This document shows positions 1-6,990 of a stretch of 16,213 bases of DNA, one piece after another. Origin of the DNA: Planctomycetota bacterium (GTDB lineage: Bacteria > Planctomycetota > PUPC01 > DSUN01); assembly GCA_016872875.1 (NCBI GenBank), contig VGYW01000173.1, forward strand, positions 1-16,213. Direction: 5' to 3'. The notes beneath the pieces are model-generated. The model was given only the letters and a program-made list of their open reading frames with translations, made no database searches and was not told where the DNA came from. Both the position numbers and the translations under genes were made by a program. The stretch's first letter is position 1. Every line of letters begins with the position of its first letter.

Positions 1-101
1 AGACTACGTGGTGTTGCCCGCGACCCTGGGGGCTTGCTTTGGTCATTGAGCATTCCGGGCTTGGAGATTGTTTGGTGCTTGGCGTTTGGCTCTTGGGATT
101 T

Positions 102-125
102 CCCGCATTTCGTGAGAAATGCGGG
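102..125. repeat. Perfect 10-bp hairpin with GTGA loop
   Basis: CCCGCATTTC (102-111) and GAAATGCGGG (116-125) are exact reverse complements separated by GTGA, a GNRA-type tetraloop if read as RNA. No T-run follows on the + strand, so it does not look like an intrinsic terminator. It is probably one more copy of a dispersed palindromic repeat. Confidence 0.6.
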
Positions 126-164
126 CTAAGGGACATCCCTGCGCAGAACCCCGTCCTACGCTTT

Positions 165-199
165 CGTCCCTTAGGTCCCTGTGGTCCCTGTGGTCCCTT
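165..199 (+). repeat. 9-bp tandem repeat (GGTCCCTGT)
   Basis: The unit GGTCCCTGT occurs at 174-182 and 183-191. A near-copy follows at 192-199, and a diverged unit precedes at about 165-173. The tract sits immediately upstream of the uvrA promoter. Confidence 0.6.
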
Positions 200-208
200 C
201 TTCCCGTG

Positions 209-237
209 TTGGCTCGGAACGGGCCTTCTGGTAGAAT
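209..237 (+). promoter_or_regulatory. Probable sigma70 promoter of uvrA, possibly leaderless
   Basis: TTGGCT (-35, 209-214), a 17-bp spacer and TAGAAT (-10, 232-237) give a plausible sigma70 promoter. The usual start point, about 7 nt after the -10 box, falls at about 244, next to the uvrA ATG at 245. No Shine-Dalgarno is visible before that ATG. Together these suggest a leaderless or nearly leaderless transcript. No LexA-type operator is evident. Confidence 0.5.
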
Positions 238-244
238 CCGCGGC

Positions 245-3223
245 ATGGAGCGGGAAATCGTGGTCCGCGGGGCGCGGACGAACAATCTCCAAGGCATTGA
301 TGTCACTATCCCCCACGGCCGGCTCACGGTGGTGACGGGGGTGTCGGGCTCCGGCAAGTCGTCGCTCGCCTTCGACACGCTCTACTCGGAGGGCCAGCGG
401 CTCTACGTGGAGTCGATGTCGGCCTACGCCCGACAGTTCCTCGAGCGGATGCGGCGGCCGCCGGTTGGCCACATCTCGGGGATGCTCCCCAGCATCGCAC
501 TGGAGCAGCGCAACCAGGTGACGAACCCCCGCTCGACCGTGGGCACGGCGACCGAGGTGAACGATTTCCTCCGCCTGCTCTTCGCAAGGGTCGGCCGCAC
601 GGTCTGCCCCGACTGCCGCGTCGAGGCCGAGAAGCACAGCCCGCAAACCGCCGTCCGCTTCCTCGAGACCCTGCCCGAAGGCGCCCGCTTCCTCATCCTC
701 GCGCCCATCGCGGTCGAATCCGAGCGTCAGCTCACGGCTCTGCGTGACCACCTCGAATCCGCGGGCTTCCGTCGCGCACTGGTCAATAGCGAGGTCCGGG
801 GAATTGCGGATTGCGGATTGCGGATTGCGGATTTGTCAATCCGAAATCCGAAATCCGAAATCCGAAATTGCCTCGAGGTGGTGGTTGACCGCCTTGCGAA
901 GAGCCGCGAGCGGATGAGCCGCGCCGCCGACTCCCTGGAGATGGCCTTCCGCATCGCCTCGCGCGGCGCGGTGGTGCAACTGCTCGACGCCGAAGGCCGC
1001 CCCGCCGAGCGCCACCACTTCTTCTCGGGCCTCGTCTGCCGCTCGTGCGGCAGGGAGTTCCGCGAGCCGCAGCCCGAGATGTTCTCCTTCAACAGCGGCA
1101 TCGGCGCCTGCCCCCGCTGCGAGGGCTTTGGCAAGGAGGGCATCCTCGACCTCGGCCGCGCAATCCCCGACCACTCGAAGTCCCTGGCGGGCTACGCCGT
1201 CGCACTCTGGGCCACCCCCGTCCTCAAGATGATGACCGAGTGGATGCTCGACTGCGCGAAGGAGGACGGCATCCCGACCGGCGTGCCGTTCCGCGACCTC
1301 ACGCCGGCCCAGAAGCGCTGGGTCATCGAGGGGAAGCCTGGGGGTGGGGACGACGATTTCTGCGGCATCAAGGGCTTCTTCGCCTGGCTCGCCGCCAAGA
1401 AGTACAAGATTCAGAACCGCATCCTCATCGCCCGCTACCGCCGCTACGTGCGCTGCCCCGACTGCGGCGGCACGCGGCTGAAGCCCGACGCCCAGTTCGT
1501 CAAGCTGGTGGCACAGGCATCTTGCCTGTGCCCCCCACAGGCGGGACGCCTGTGCCACCAAAGCTACTCCTTCACCGAGCTCCTCGAGATGCCCGTGCCC
1601 GAGCTCCACCGCTTCTTCGATTCGCTGGACTTCTCGCCCGCGGAGGCCGAGGCGGCGCGGACGCTGCTGCGCGAGGTCCGCAGCCGACTTCAATACCTTG
1701 AGGACGTGGGGCTTTCCTACCTGACGCTGAGCCGCGAGACCCGGACGCTCAGCGGCGGCGAGGCCCAGCGCATCGGCCTCGCCTCCGCGCTCGGCTCCGC
1801 GCTCACCAACACCCTCTACGTCCTCGACGAGCCGACCATCGGCCTCCACGCCGCCGACACACACCGCCTCATCGCCATCCTCCGCGCACTCACCGGCAAG
1901 GGCAACACGGTGGTCTGCGTGGAGCACGAGCCCGAGGTCATCCTGGGCGCCGACCACGTGCTCGACCTCGGCCCCGGCGCCGGCGAGCACGGCGGGCGCG
2001 TGGTCTTCCAAGGCTCCCCCGCCGAGCTGCTCGAACGAGGCACCGGCGTGACCGCCGACTACCTCCGCCAGATCAATCCCGCTGCCCCTCTCCCTCGGGG
2101 AGAGGGTAGGGTGAGGGTGCAGTTGCCGCGTCGCCAGCCTAAGCAATTCATCACCATCCGCGGCGCGACCCAGCACAACCTCAAGAACATCACGGCCAAC
2201 ATCCCTCTCGCCGTCCTCGCGTGCGTCACCGGCGTCTCTGGAGCCGGAAAGTCCACCCTCGTCAACGCCACCCTCTACAACCACTGGCGGGCAAGGAGAG
2301 GCGAGCCCGGGATGGAGCCAGGGAAGTGCAGGAGCGTCGCCGGCCTCGACAAGGTGGACGAGATGGTGCTCGTTGACCAGAGGCCGATCGGCCGCTCCAT
2401 TCGCTCGAACGCCGCGACCTACACGAAGGCCTACGACGACATCCGAAAGGTCTTCGCCGCCACGCGCCGCGCCAGGACACTCGGCATCACCGCCGCCCAC
2501 TTCTCCTTCAATGTGCCCGGCGGCCGCTGCGAGAGCTGCCAGGGCATGGGCACCCAGACCGTGGACATGCAGTTCCTGGCCGACGTGGCCGTGACCTGCG
2601 ACGCCTGCGGCGGCAAGCGCTTCCAGAAGCGGGTCCTCGAGGTCACTGAGCGGGGCCGCACGGTCCTCGACGTCCTCGACATGACCATCGCCGAGGCGAT
2701 GGAGTTCTTCGAGGAGACCCCGCCGCTGGTCGCCAAGCTGCGTCCCCTCGCCGAGGTCGGCCTCGGCTACCTGCGCCTCGGCCAGAGCACCTCCACCCTC
2801 AGCGGCGGCGAGCTCCAGCGCCTCAAGCTCGCCGCCTACATCTCCCAGGCTTCCTCTTCTCACGCATCACGCATCACGCGTCACGCGTCTCTTGGCTCTG
2901 ATCACGCGTCACGCGTCACGCGTCATGCCCTTCTCATCTTCAACGAGCCCACCGTCGGCCTCCACATGGCCGACGTCCAGGTCCTCATGTCCGTCCTCCA
3001 TCGCCTTGTGGACGACGGCCATTCGGTCCTCATCGTCGAGCACAACCTCGACGTGATCTCGCAGGCGGATTGGGTGCTCGACCTCGGCCCGGGCGGGGGC
3101 GAGGCGGGGGGCGAGCTCATCGCCGAAGGCCCGCCCTCCGCCATCGCCGCCTGCCCCCAGTCGGTCACGGGCAGGTTCCTCAGAGGGCGGCTCGCCAAAG
3201 GCGGGGAGTCAGAGACAGCCTGA
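245..3223 (+). CDS. uvrA: UvrABC system protein A (excinuclease ABC subunit A)
   Basis: This is the damage-recognition ATPase of nucleotide excision repair, which loads UvrB on lesions. It is 992 aa, against about 940 aa in E. coli. NBD1 has Walker [10 protein letters not shown] (32-40), signature LSGGEAQR (502-509) and Walker B VLDEP (526-530). Zinc-module cysteines appear as CPDCGG at 404-409. NBD2 has Walker [10 protein letters not shown] (663-671), zinc finger C762/C765/C785/C788 with the usual X19 spacing, LSGGELQR (852-859) and Walker B FNEP (899-902), with Asn where Asp is usual. The UvrB-binding region is present, which argues against a UvrA2-type paralogue. Four unrelated genomic repeats are translated in frame at about 187-209, 422-439, 613-625 and 872-895; without them the length is about 916 aa. 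The ATG at 245 was chosen because conserved sequence starts there. The 3' end overlaps the opposing PIN gene by 15 bp. Confidence 0.95.
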   Translation: MEREIVVRGARTNNLQGIDVTIPHGRLTVVTGVSGSGKSSLAFDTLYSEGQRLYVESMSAYARQFLERMRRPPVGHISGMLPSIALEQRNQVTNPRSTVGTATEVNDFLRLLFARVGRTVCPDCRVEAEKHSPQTAVRFLETLPEGARFLILAPIAVESERQLTALRDHLESAGFRRALVNSEVRGIADCGLRIADLSIRNPKSEIRNCLEVVVDRLAKSRERMSRAADSLEMAFRIASRGAVVQLLDAEGRPAERHHFFSGLVCRSCGREFREPQPEMFSFNSGIGACPRCEGFGKEGILDLGRAIPDHSKSLAGYAVALWATPVLKMMTEWMLDCAKEDGIPTGVPFRDLTPAQKRWVIEGKPGGGDDDFCGIKGFFAWLAAKKYKIQNRILIARYRRYVRCPDCGGTRLKPDAQFVKLVAQASCLCPPQAGRLCHQSYSFTELLEMPVPELHRFFDSLDFSPAEAEAARTLLREVRSRLQYLEDVGLSYLTLSRETRTLSGGEAQRIGLASALGSALTNTLYVLDEPTIGLHAADTHRLIAILRALTGKGNTVVCVEHEPEVILGADHVLDLGPGAGEHGGRVVFQGSPAELLERGTGVTADYLRQINPAAPLPRGEGRVRVQLPRRQPKQFITIRGATQHNLKNITANIPLAVLACVTGVSGAGKSTLVNATLYNHWRARRGEPGMEPGKCRSVAGLDKVDEMVLVDQRPIGRSIRSNAATYTKAYDDIRKVFAATRRARTLGITAAHFSFNVPGGRCESCQGMGTQTVDMQFLADVAVTCDACGGKRFQKRVLEVTERGRTVLDVLDMTIAEAMEFFEETPPLVAKLRPLAEVGLGYLRLGQSTSTLSGGELQRLKLAAYISQASSSHASRITRHASLGSDHASRVTRHALLIFNEPTVGLHMADVQVLMSVLHRLVDDGHSVLIVEHNLDVISQADWVLDLGPGGGEAGGELIAEGPPSAIAACPQSVTGRFLRGRLAKGGESETA
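803..869. repeat. ATTGCGG/CCGAAAT inverted repeat inside uvrA
   Basis: Four copies of a GATTGCG-like 7-mer are followed, after a short spacer (GTCA), by copies of the complementary 7-mer CCGAAAT, giving a hairpin-like array. It is translated as about 23 residues of the GLRIAD...NPKSEIRN type within the UvrB-binding region. The same family recurs at 6927-6950, 7002-7034 and 9091-9118. Confidence 0.85.
1508..1558. repeat. GGCACAGGC palindromic repeat inside uvrA
   Basis: GTGGCACAGGC (1508-1518) and its exact reverse complement GCCTGTGCCAC (1548-1558) bound the element. A second internal arm, TTGCCTGTGCC, can also pair with the left arm. It encodes about 18 residues just after the CPDCGG zinc module of UvrA. 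It reads as a dispersed palindromic element, although no second copy lies in this window. Confidence 0.8.
2083..2119. repeat. CCCTCTCCCTCGGGGAGAGGG palindromic repeat inside uvrA
   Basis: CCCTCTCCC pairs with GGGAGAGGG, followed by TAGGGTGAGGG. This sequence type is common as an intergenic palindrome in many high-GC bacteria. Here it supplies about 12 residues of the linker between the two UvrA halves (residues about 613-625), a naturally variable position. Confidence 0.75.
2859..2929. repeat. TCACGCG tandem repeat inside uvrA
   Basis: Two blocks of a 7-8 bp unit (TCACGCA/TCACGCG) flank a short unique core (TCTTGGCTCTGA). The tract encodes about 24 residues rich in HASR/TRHA between the second ABC signature and the second Walker B of UvrA. 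The family is unrelated to the other three repeats in the gene. Confidence 0.8.
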
Positions 3224-3688
3224 AGCCAGCTTCTTGAGTTGTTGCCGGCACGACGACGTGTGCGTCAGATGCCCCTTGTGGGCGGGGTTCTGGTAGACCC
3301 TGCCTCTCGGCTTGTCAATCAACCTCTTGTTCTTGAAATCCTCGTGCAGATCCGTATCCCGCGAGCACAGCGTCCGCGCCCCGCTTACAATTGCGAGCGC
3401 GATCACCTGTGGATCATCGGACTTGCACAGTCTCAGCTTCTTGACACGCTGCTCCTGCGCTTCGACTGCCTGGTCCGGGAAACGGGTCGCTCTGCCGGCG
3501 CGGTCCAACTCAAGGATAGCCACCTGCGCACGGGCAACTCGGAACAACTGCCTCGTGAGGGGGCCGCCGTAGGCGAGCATGCCATCTCCGAGCGGCCTCC
3601 TGAGCCACATGGAGACAGGCAGGAAATCCGGATCGGGAGGGTCCCGAAACACCAGGGCGGCCACGTCGGCATCAATGATCACACACAC
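3209..3688 (-). CDS. PIN-domain protein (putative RNase), partner of the upstream ATPase
   Basis: This 159-aa protein resembles PIN-fold metal-dependent ribonucleases. Acidic residues fall where the PIN active site needs them: D6 and D8 in the first strand (VIIDAD), D91/D92 before the helix DDPQVIALA, and D111/D113 in SRDTDLHEDF. The start is a GTG at 3688, only 5 bp after the ATPase stop, with a G-rich stretch before it, so the two genes look translationally coupled. No separate antitoxin-like gene is present, so a classic VapBC pair is unlikely. The last 15 bp overlap the 3' end of uvrA in convergent orientation. The PIN assignment rests on motif layout. The substrate is unknown; mRNA, tRNA or another nucleic acid are all possible. 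Confidence 0.75.
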   Translation of the reverse strand: MCVIIDADVAALVFRDPPDPDFLPVSMWLRRPLGDGMLAYGGPLTRQLFRVARAQVAILELDRAGRATRFPDQAVEAQEQRVKKLRLCKSDDPQVIALAIVSGARTLCSRDTDLHEDFKNKRLIDKPRGRVYQNPAHKGHLTHTSSCRQQLKKLASGCL

Positions 3689-3693
3689 GCGGC

Positions 3694-4977
3694 CTACCCC
3701 CCCAGGAATGCCCTCATTTCGTCGAGGAAGAACTGCCTGTAACCCCGCGGCGGGTTCACAATGTTTCCCATCATGTCCAGGTCGATCTGGTGGATTCTCA
3801 CATTCCCGCGTCGCCGCTCGAAGTAGAGCAGGGACACGTCTTCGGGCTTCAGCTTGCCGTCCCTCACCTCCATTCGCACCCGATCAACCAGATGGTCGCT
3901 ATGGGTCTCAACAAGGAACCGCTTGCCCTGCTCCCTTGCAAGAGAGGCGAACAGCGAGCCGAGCTGGGCCTGAGCGCTGGGGTGCAGATCGATCTCCGGC
4001 TCTTCCAACAAGTATGTCGTCCCAGGACCGCCCCGCAGGGCATCAACCACGATGGGCAGGGCCTGGCTGACACCATACCCGACGTCCGCCAGGTTGAAAT
4101 AGGGGCCGGAAATCCTAACCCTTATCTGAAACGGGCCACCTGCCCCTCCCAGGTGCCGGACCTCGATATCCCGCCACAAACCCGACGCCCTGCCAAAAGC
4201 GTTGAGACCCTCGCGCAGACGCGCCCATCTCTTTGGGGCCGAGCCGGACATTGCGGCGAGGACCATCGGCACATGGCGCCCCTCGGGCTCAGGCTCCGCG
4301 CGCAACGGATCATAGGTCCTCTGGGGGCGGGTGCGGATGGGGCCAAACGCGTACGGCCGGTCATCGGATGGGCTCCCCCAAGCAACCTTCTCCATCTGCT
4401 CGATCACGTGTGACCCGGGCACTGCGCCCCGGACCACTGTGGGACTGACTAGATCCCTCTTGCCCACGAAGCGGAGAGATGTGAGGACCATCCAGGCGAG
4501 CCCTGGCGGCGCGGTCAACGGTGTGCGTGCGAGCGTCAAGCTCCCACGCTTCCCTGCTCGGTTCCACTCAAGACGAGTTCCTTCCTTCTCGAAGCTCAGC
4601 GTCAGGTTGAGACCACCCGTCTCAAGTCCCCACTCGCCCAAAGCCGGTTGTGCGTCCTTCTTGGCGAACCGGCCGGTTACAAGAACACGCTCGCTGGCCG
4701 AAGGCAGCGGGAACTCCCCTCCGATGGTGAATAATGGCACTCGGCCATTCCCACGGCCCTGGCTCGCCGCAATGTCGTCATAGGCACCCAGAATGAAGGG
4801 TTCCTCATTGAAGTCGGGTGCTGTGTTGCCCTGCCACAAGTCCCATGCGATCCGCGCCATCGCGAGGACGGTGGTCTTCCCCGTGCTGTTCTCACCGGTC
4901 AGGAGGGTGATGGGGCGCAGGCGGATGGTCTGGCGCTCGGCGAAGCAACGCACGCCTTCGATGATCAAGGAGTCCAT
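3694..4977 (-). CDS. AAA/ABC-type ATPase with DUF3696-like C-terminus
   Basis: This 427-aa cytoplasmic ATPase belongs to the SMC/OLD-like group of short AAA proteins. Walker A is GENSTGKTT (28-36). A signature-like VGYGVSQALP precedes Walker B YLLEEPEIDLHP (322-333), in which EEPE is normal for this group. The switch region is VETHSDH (356-362). The C-terminal stretch (LKPEDVSLLYFE ... QFFLDEM) resembles DUF3696. The start at 4977 was chosen because AGGAG lies 8 nt upstream (4986-4990 on the + strand) and homology begins with the typical first strand. The open frame extends upstream but crosses the promoter. The PIN gene follows after 5 bp, so the ATPase probably controls or delivers that nuclease. 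Comparable ATPase plus nuclease pairs act in anti-phage defence; that role is an inference here. Confidence 0.8.
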   Translation of the reverse strand: MDSLIIEGVRCFAERQTIRLRPITLLTGENSTGKTTVLAMARIAWDLWQGNTAPDFNEEPFILGAYDDIAASQGRGNGRVPLFTIGGEFPLPSASERVLVTGRFAKKDAQPALGEWGLETGGLNLTLSFEKEGTRLEWNRAGKRGSLTLARTPLTAPPGLAWMVLTSLRFVGKRDLVSPTVVRGAVPGSHVIEQMEKVAWGSPSDDRPYAFGPIRTRPQRTYDPLRAEPEPEGRHVPMVLAAMSGSAPKRWARLREGLNAFGRASGLWRDIEVRHLGGAGGPFQIRVRISGPYFNLADVGYGVSQALPIVVDALRGGPGTTYLLEEPEIDLHPSAQAQLGSLFASLAREQGKRFLVETHSDHLVDRVRMEVRDGKLKPEDVSLLYFERRRGNVRIHQIDLDMMGNIVNPPRGYRQFFLDEMRAFLGG

Positions 4978-5008
4978 GATTGAGGCTCCTGCAATGGGCA
5001 GGGTGGGC

Positions 5009-5037
5009 TTGAGCGCCCCCGACGACCCTCGTATCAT
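5009..5037 (+). promoter_or_regulatory. Sigma70-like promoter of the TrmH-family gene
   Basis: TTGAGC (5009-5014), 17 bp, TATCAT (5032-5037) on the plus strand. The -35 is weaker (four of six) and the -10 matches five of six. The predicted start near 5044 gives a leader of about 44 nt before the ATG at 5088. The -10 overlaps the minus-strand -10 to form the symmetric heptamer TATCATA (5032-5038). Confidence 0.5.
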
Positions 5038-5061
5038 ATCGTGTCGCCAGTGGCCCGTCAA
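5033..5061 (-). promoter_or_regulatory. Sigma70 promoter of the ATPase-PIN operon
   Basis: On the minus strand, TTGACG (-35, 5061-5056), 17 bp, then TATGAT (-10, 5038-5033). Both boxes match the consensus at five of six positions and the spacing is ideal. The predicted start near 5026 leaves a leader of about 50 nt, which contains the AGGAG of the ATPase gene. The -10 box overlaps that of the opposing promoter. Confidence 0.7.
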
Positions 5062-5087
5062 GGAGGGCGCACTGCCAGGAGCCGGCG

Positions 5088-5900
5088 ATGAAGCGACGAG
5101 AGCTGACGAGTGCGGCGAACCCGCGGGTGAAGCTGGCTCGAAGGCTGCATCTGCGGCGGCATCGGGACGAGGAGGGGCTGTTCCTGGCCGAGGGGCCGCA
5201 TCTCGTCGAAGCGGCACTCGACGCCGCGGCGCCTGTCCGCGAGGCGTTCTGCACCGCGGGCTTCGCCGCGGCGCACGCGGAGCTGGCCGGGCGGCTCGAT
5301 GCCTCGCCCTGGCCCGTCTGGGAGGTGTCGGAGGGGCTGCTCGGCCGCCTGGCCGCCACGGAGGAGCCGCAGGGGGTGGTGGCCATCGCTGAGCTTCTGC
5401 CCGACGCGGCGGAGCCGCGTGTGGAGCAGGGCCTCCTCGTCCTCGCCCTGGAGGGGGTGAGCGATCCGGGGAACGTGGGGAGCGCGCTCCGCGCGGCACA
5501 CGCCGCGGGGGCGAGCTGCGTGGCGCTCGGGCCGGGCTGCTGCGACCGCTTCAATCCCAAGGCGGCGCGGGCCTCCGCAGGCGCGCTCTTCGCGGTGCCG
5601 ACCCTGGCCACGGACGACCTTGTTGGCCTTGTGCGGCGGCTCAGGGAGGGGGGCGCGGGAGTGGCCGTGGCCGAGCCGCGAGCCACGACGCCCTGCTGGG
5701 ACGCCGACCTCCACGGCCCGACAGCGCTCGTCATCGGCAACGAGGCCCGCGGCGTGACCGCCGCCGTGCGCGCCGAGGCGACGGTGCGGCTGGCCGTCCC
5801 GATGTCCGGCGGCGCCGAATCGCTCAACGCCGCCGCCGCCGCCGCCATCCTCCTCTACGAAGCGCTCCGACAGCGACGGCCAGCCGAGCGGGGGGGTTGA
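5088..5900 (+). CDS. TrmH/SpoU (SPOUT) family RNA 2'-O-methyltransferase
   Basis: This 270-aa SAM-dependent enzyme should methylate a ribose 2'-OH in rRNA or tRNA. The N-terminal third is a substrate-binding domain of the RlmB/TsnR kind (about 1-105), ending at EPQGVVAI. The three SPOUT motifs follow: motif 1 at 120-137 (LEGVSDPGNVGSALRAA, with N129 and R135), FNPKAARASAGALF (155-168), motif 2 LVIGNEARGV (214-223), and motif 3 VPMSGGAESLNAAAAAAILL (237-256), which builds the trefoil knot and SAM pocket. AGGAG at 5077-5081 lies 6 nt before the ATG. The target nucleotide cannot be read from sequence, so no specific symbol is given. It is transcribed divergently from the ATPase operon and is probably unrelated to it in function. 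Confidence 0.9.
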   Translation: MKRRELTSAANPRVKLARRLHLRRHRDEEGLFLAEGPHLVEAALDAAAPVREAFCTAGFAAAHAELAGRLDASPWPVWEVSEGLLGRLAATEEPQGVVAIAELLPDAAEPRVEQGLLVLALEGVSDPGNVGSALRAAHAAGASCVALGPGCCDRFNPKAARASAGALFAVPTLATDDLVGLVRRLREGGAGVAVAEPRATTPCWDADLHGPTALVIGNEARGVTAAVRAEATVRLAVPMSGGAESLNAAAAAAILLYEALRQRRPAERGG

Positions 5901-5925
5901 AATCCTGCTGCGGGAGCGATATGAT
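5897..5925 (+). promoter_or_regulatory. Sigma70 promoter of the exported protease gene
   Basis: TTGAAA (5897-5902, overlapping the stop codon of the upstream methyltransferase gene), a 17-bp spacer and TATGAT (5920-5925). The predicted start is about 5932, leaving a leader of about 23 nt with AGGAG at 5943-5947. The -10 context CGATATGAT is shared with the ATPase promoter, which supports both calls. Confidence 0.65.
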
Positions 5926-5954
5926 CGGATAGAGGTGACGGCAGGAGAGGTTCG

Positions 5955-6923
5955 ATGAAGGGATTCGGCGCGGTCGCGATCGCGCTCAATGCGGCGCTGG
6001 CGGCGCAGGCGGGCACGCTGCCGAAGGCGACGGTGGACCGCGTGGCCGCGGCCTGCGTGCTCATCCAGGCCATCGAGGGGAAGGAGGGGAGCGCGGGGTC
6101 GGGCTTCTTCGTGGGCCGAAACGAGGTGCTGACGAACTACCACGTCGTCAAGAACGCCGCGGAGGGCGGGGCGAAGGTCACGCTCGTGATGGGCACGGAC
6201 CCGAGGACCCGCAAGCTGGCGAACGCCGACGTAGTGGCGGGGGACGAGACGCTCGACCTGGCCCTGTTGCGCACCGACCAGCCGTCGGCCAACGTGCTCC
6301 GCTTCGCCGCCGAGCGCTCCCTCGCGCTCACCCAGCAGGTGTGGGTGGCGGGGTTCCCGTTCGGGACCAAGCCAGGGCTGGAGGTGACGCTGACCGCGGG
6401 CACAATCAGCGCGCTCCGCCACGACGACGCGACGGGCGCGCTGAGGCAGGTGCAGCTCGACGCCGCGGTGAACCCAGGCAACAGCGGCGGCCCTGTGGTG
6501 GATGACAAGGGGAACGTGGCGGCTGTGACCGTGGCCACGGTGAAGCCTGCGGTGGGGAGCGGCATGGCGCTGGCCATCCCGTGCGGGGCCGCGGAGGGGT
6601 TCCTCAAGGTGGCGCGGCAGGCGAAGCGCCGCACCGCAAGGCTCCAGGTGGCGGGCAGGCTGCCGGTCCGAAACGTCCACATCGGCGGGGGCGAGAAGGC
6701 CGAGGAAATCTGGGGCACCAGCGTCTCCTTCACCCTCCGCAGCGTGCGCGGCACCGATGAGCTGCCGACCGTGACCCTCGAGGTCACGAACCGCCGCCAC
6801 GAGGTCCTCGCACGCGAAACCGTCGAGGTCGGCACCCTCGCGCCGCGCGAGGAGAAGCCTGTCACCGTGCGCCTGCGCCGCGTGGCCTTCGACGACGTGG
6901 CCGCCTGCCGAATCGCGGAGTGA
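5955..6923 (+). CDS. Exported trypsin-like serine protease (S1/DegP-like core, no PDZ)
   Basis: This 322-aa protein has a likely signal peptide (residues 1-20, hydrophobic core followed by AAQAG), so it should act in the periplasm or outside the cell. The chymotrypsin-fold catalytic triad is complete: H63 in LTNYHVV, D101 in LDLALL and S177 in NPGNSGGPV. V131-G137 (VAGFPFG) is the strand typical of HtrA-type cores. No PDZ domain follows. Instead about 95 residues (228-322) form a beta-rich module with alternating hydrophobic strands that I do not recognise. It may be an immunoglobulin-like or protein-binding domain. The ATG at 5955 has AGGAG 7 nt upstream. It has its own promoter, and the glycosyltransferase gene follows 67 bp downstream. 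Confidence 0.88.
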   Translation: MKGFGAVAIALNAALAAQAGTLPKATVDRVAAACVLIQAIEGKEGSAGSGFFVGRNEVLTNYHVVKNAAEGGAKVTLVMGTDPRTRKLANADVVAGDETLDLALLRTDQPSANVLRFAAERSLALTQQVWVAGFPFGTKPGLEVTLTAGTISALRHDDATGALRQVQLDAAVNPGNSGGPVVDDKGNVAAVTVATVKPAVGSGMALAIPCGAAEGFLKVARQAKRRTARLQVAGRLPVRNVHIGGGEKAEEIWGTSVSFTLRSVRGTDELPTVTLEVTNRRHEVLARETVEVGTLAPREEKPVTVRLRRVAFDDVAACRIAE

Positions 6924-6926
6924 TGC

Positions 6927-6950
6927 ATTTCGGATTTCGGATTTCGGATT
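6927..6950. repeat. ATTTCGG tandem repeat, left arm of a 24-bp inverted repeat
   Basis: Three units of ATTTCGG plus ATT form an exact 24-bp inverted repeat with 7004-7027. The 53-nt loop between the arms (6951-7003) holds the GAGGG ribosome-binding site (6981-6985) and the ATG (6991) of the first glycosyltransferase gene. If transcribed from the protease promoter, the RNA could fold with the start codon in a large loop. Confidence 0.8.
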
Positions 6951-6990
6951 GCGGATTTTGCACGGAGCACTTGTTGGGGCGAGGGCCGCG

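Larger units (their letters stand above)
1..244. repeat. Upstream repeat stack before uvrA (no gene)
   Basis: I see no gene here. The stretch is made of short repeats. ACCCTGGGGGCTT at 23-35 recurs at 11398-11410. A degenerate TTGG/CTTGG-rich text runs from about 38 to 100. A perfect hairpin lies at 102-125 and a 9-bp tandem repeat at about 165-199. The open frame running through 119-244 into uvrA is treated as non-coding because it is repeat-derived and uvrA homology begins only at the ATG at 245. Confidence 0.6.

Noticed and set aside
102..125. Intrinsic terminator
   Set aside because: The hairpin is perfect but no T-run follows on either strand at the right distance.
836..2863. A 675-codon open frame antisense to uvrA
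   Set aside because: It mirrors uvrA, its translation is low-complexity with no motif, and it results from high GC in codon position 3.
3222..3233. GAAGC-CA-GCTTC as a terminator for uvrA
   Set aside because: The stem is short with a 2-nt loop and is not followed by a T-run.
3209..3688. VapC of a classic VapBC toxin-antitoxin pair
   Set aside because: The partner upstream is a 427-aa ATPase rather than a small DNA-binding antitoxin, and no such small gene is found on either side.
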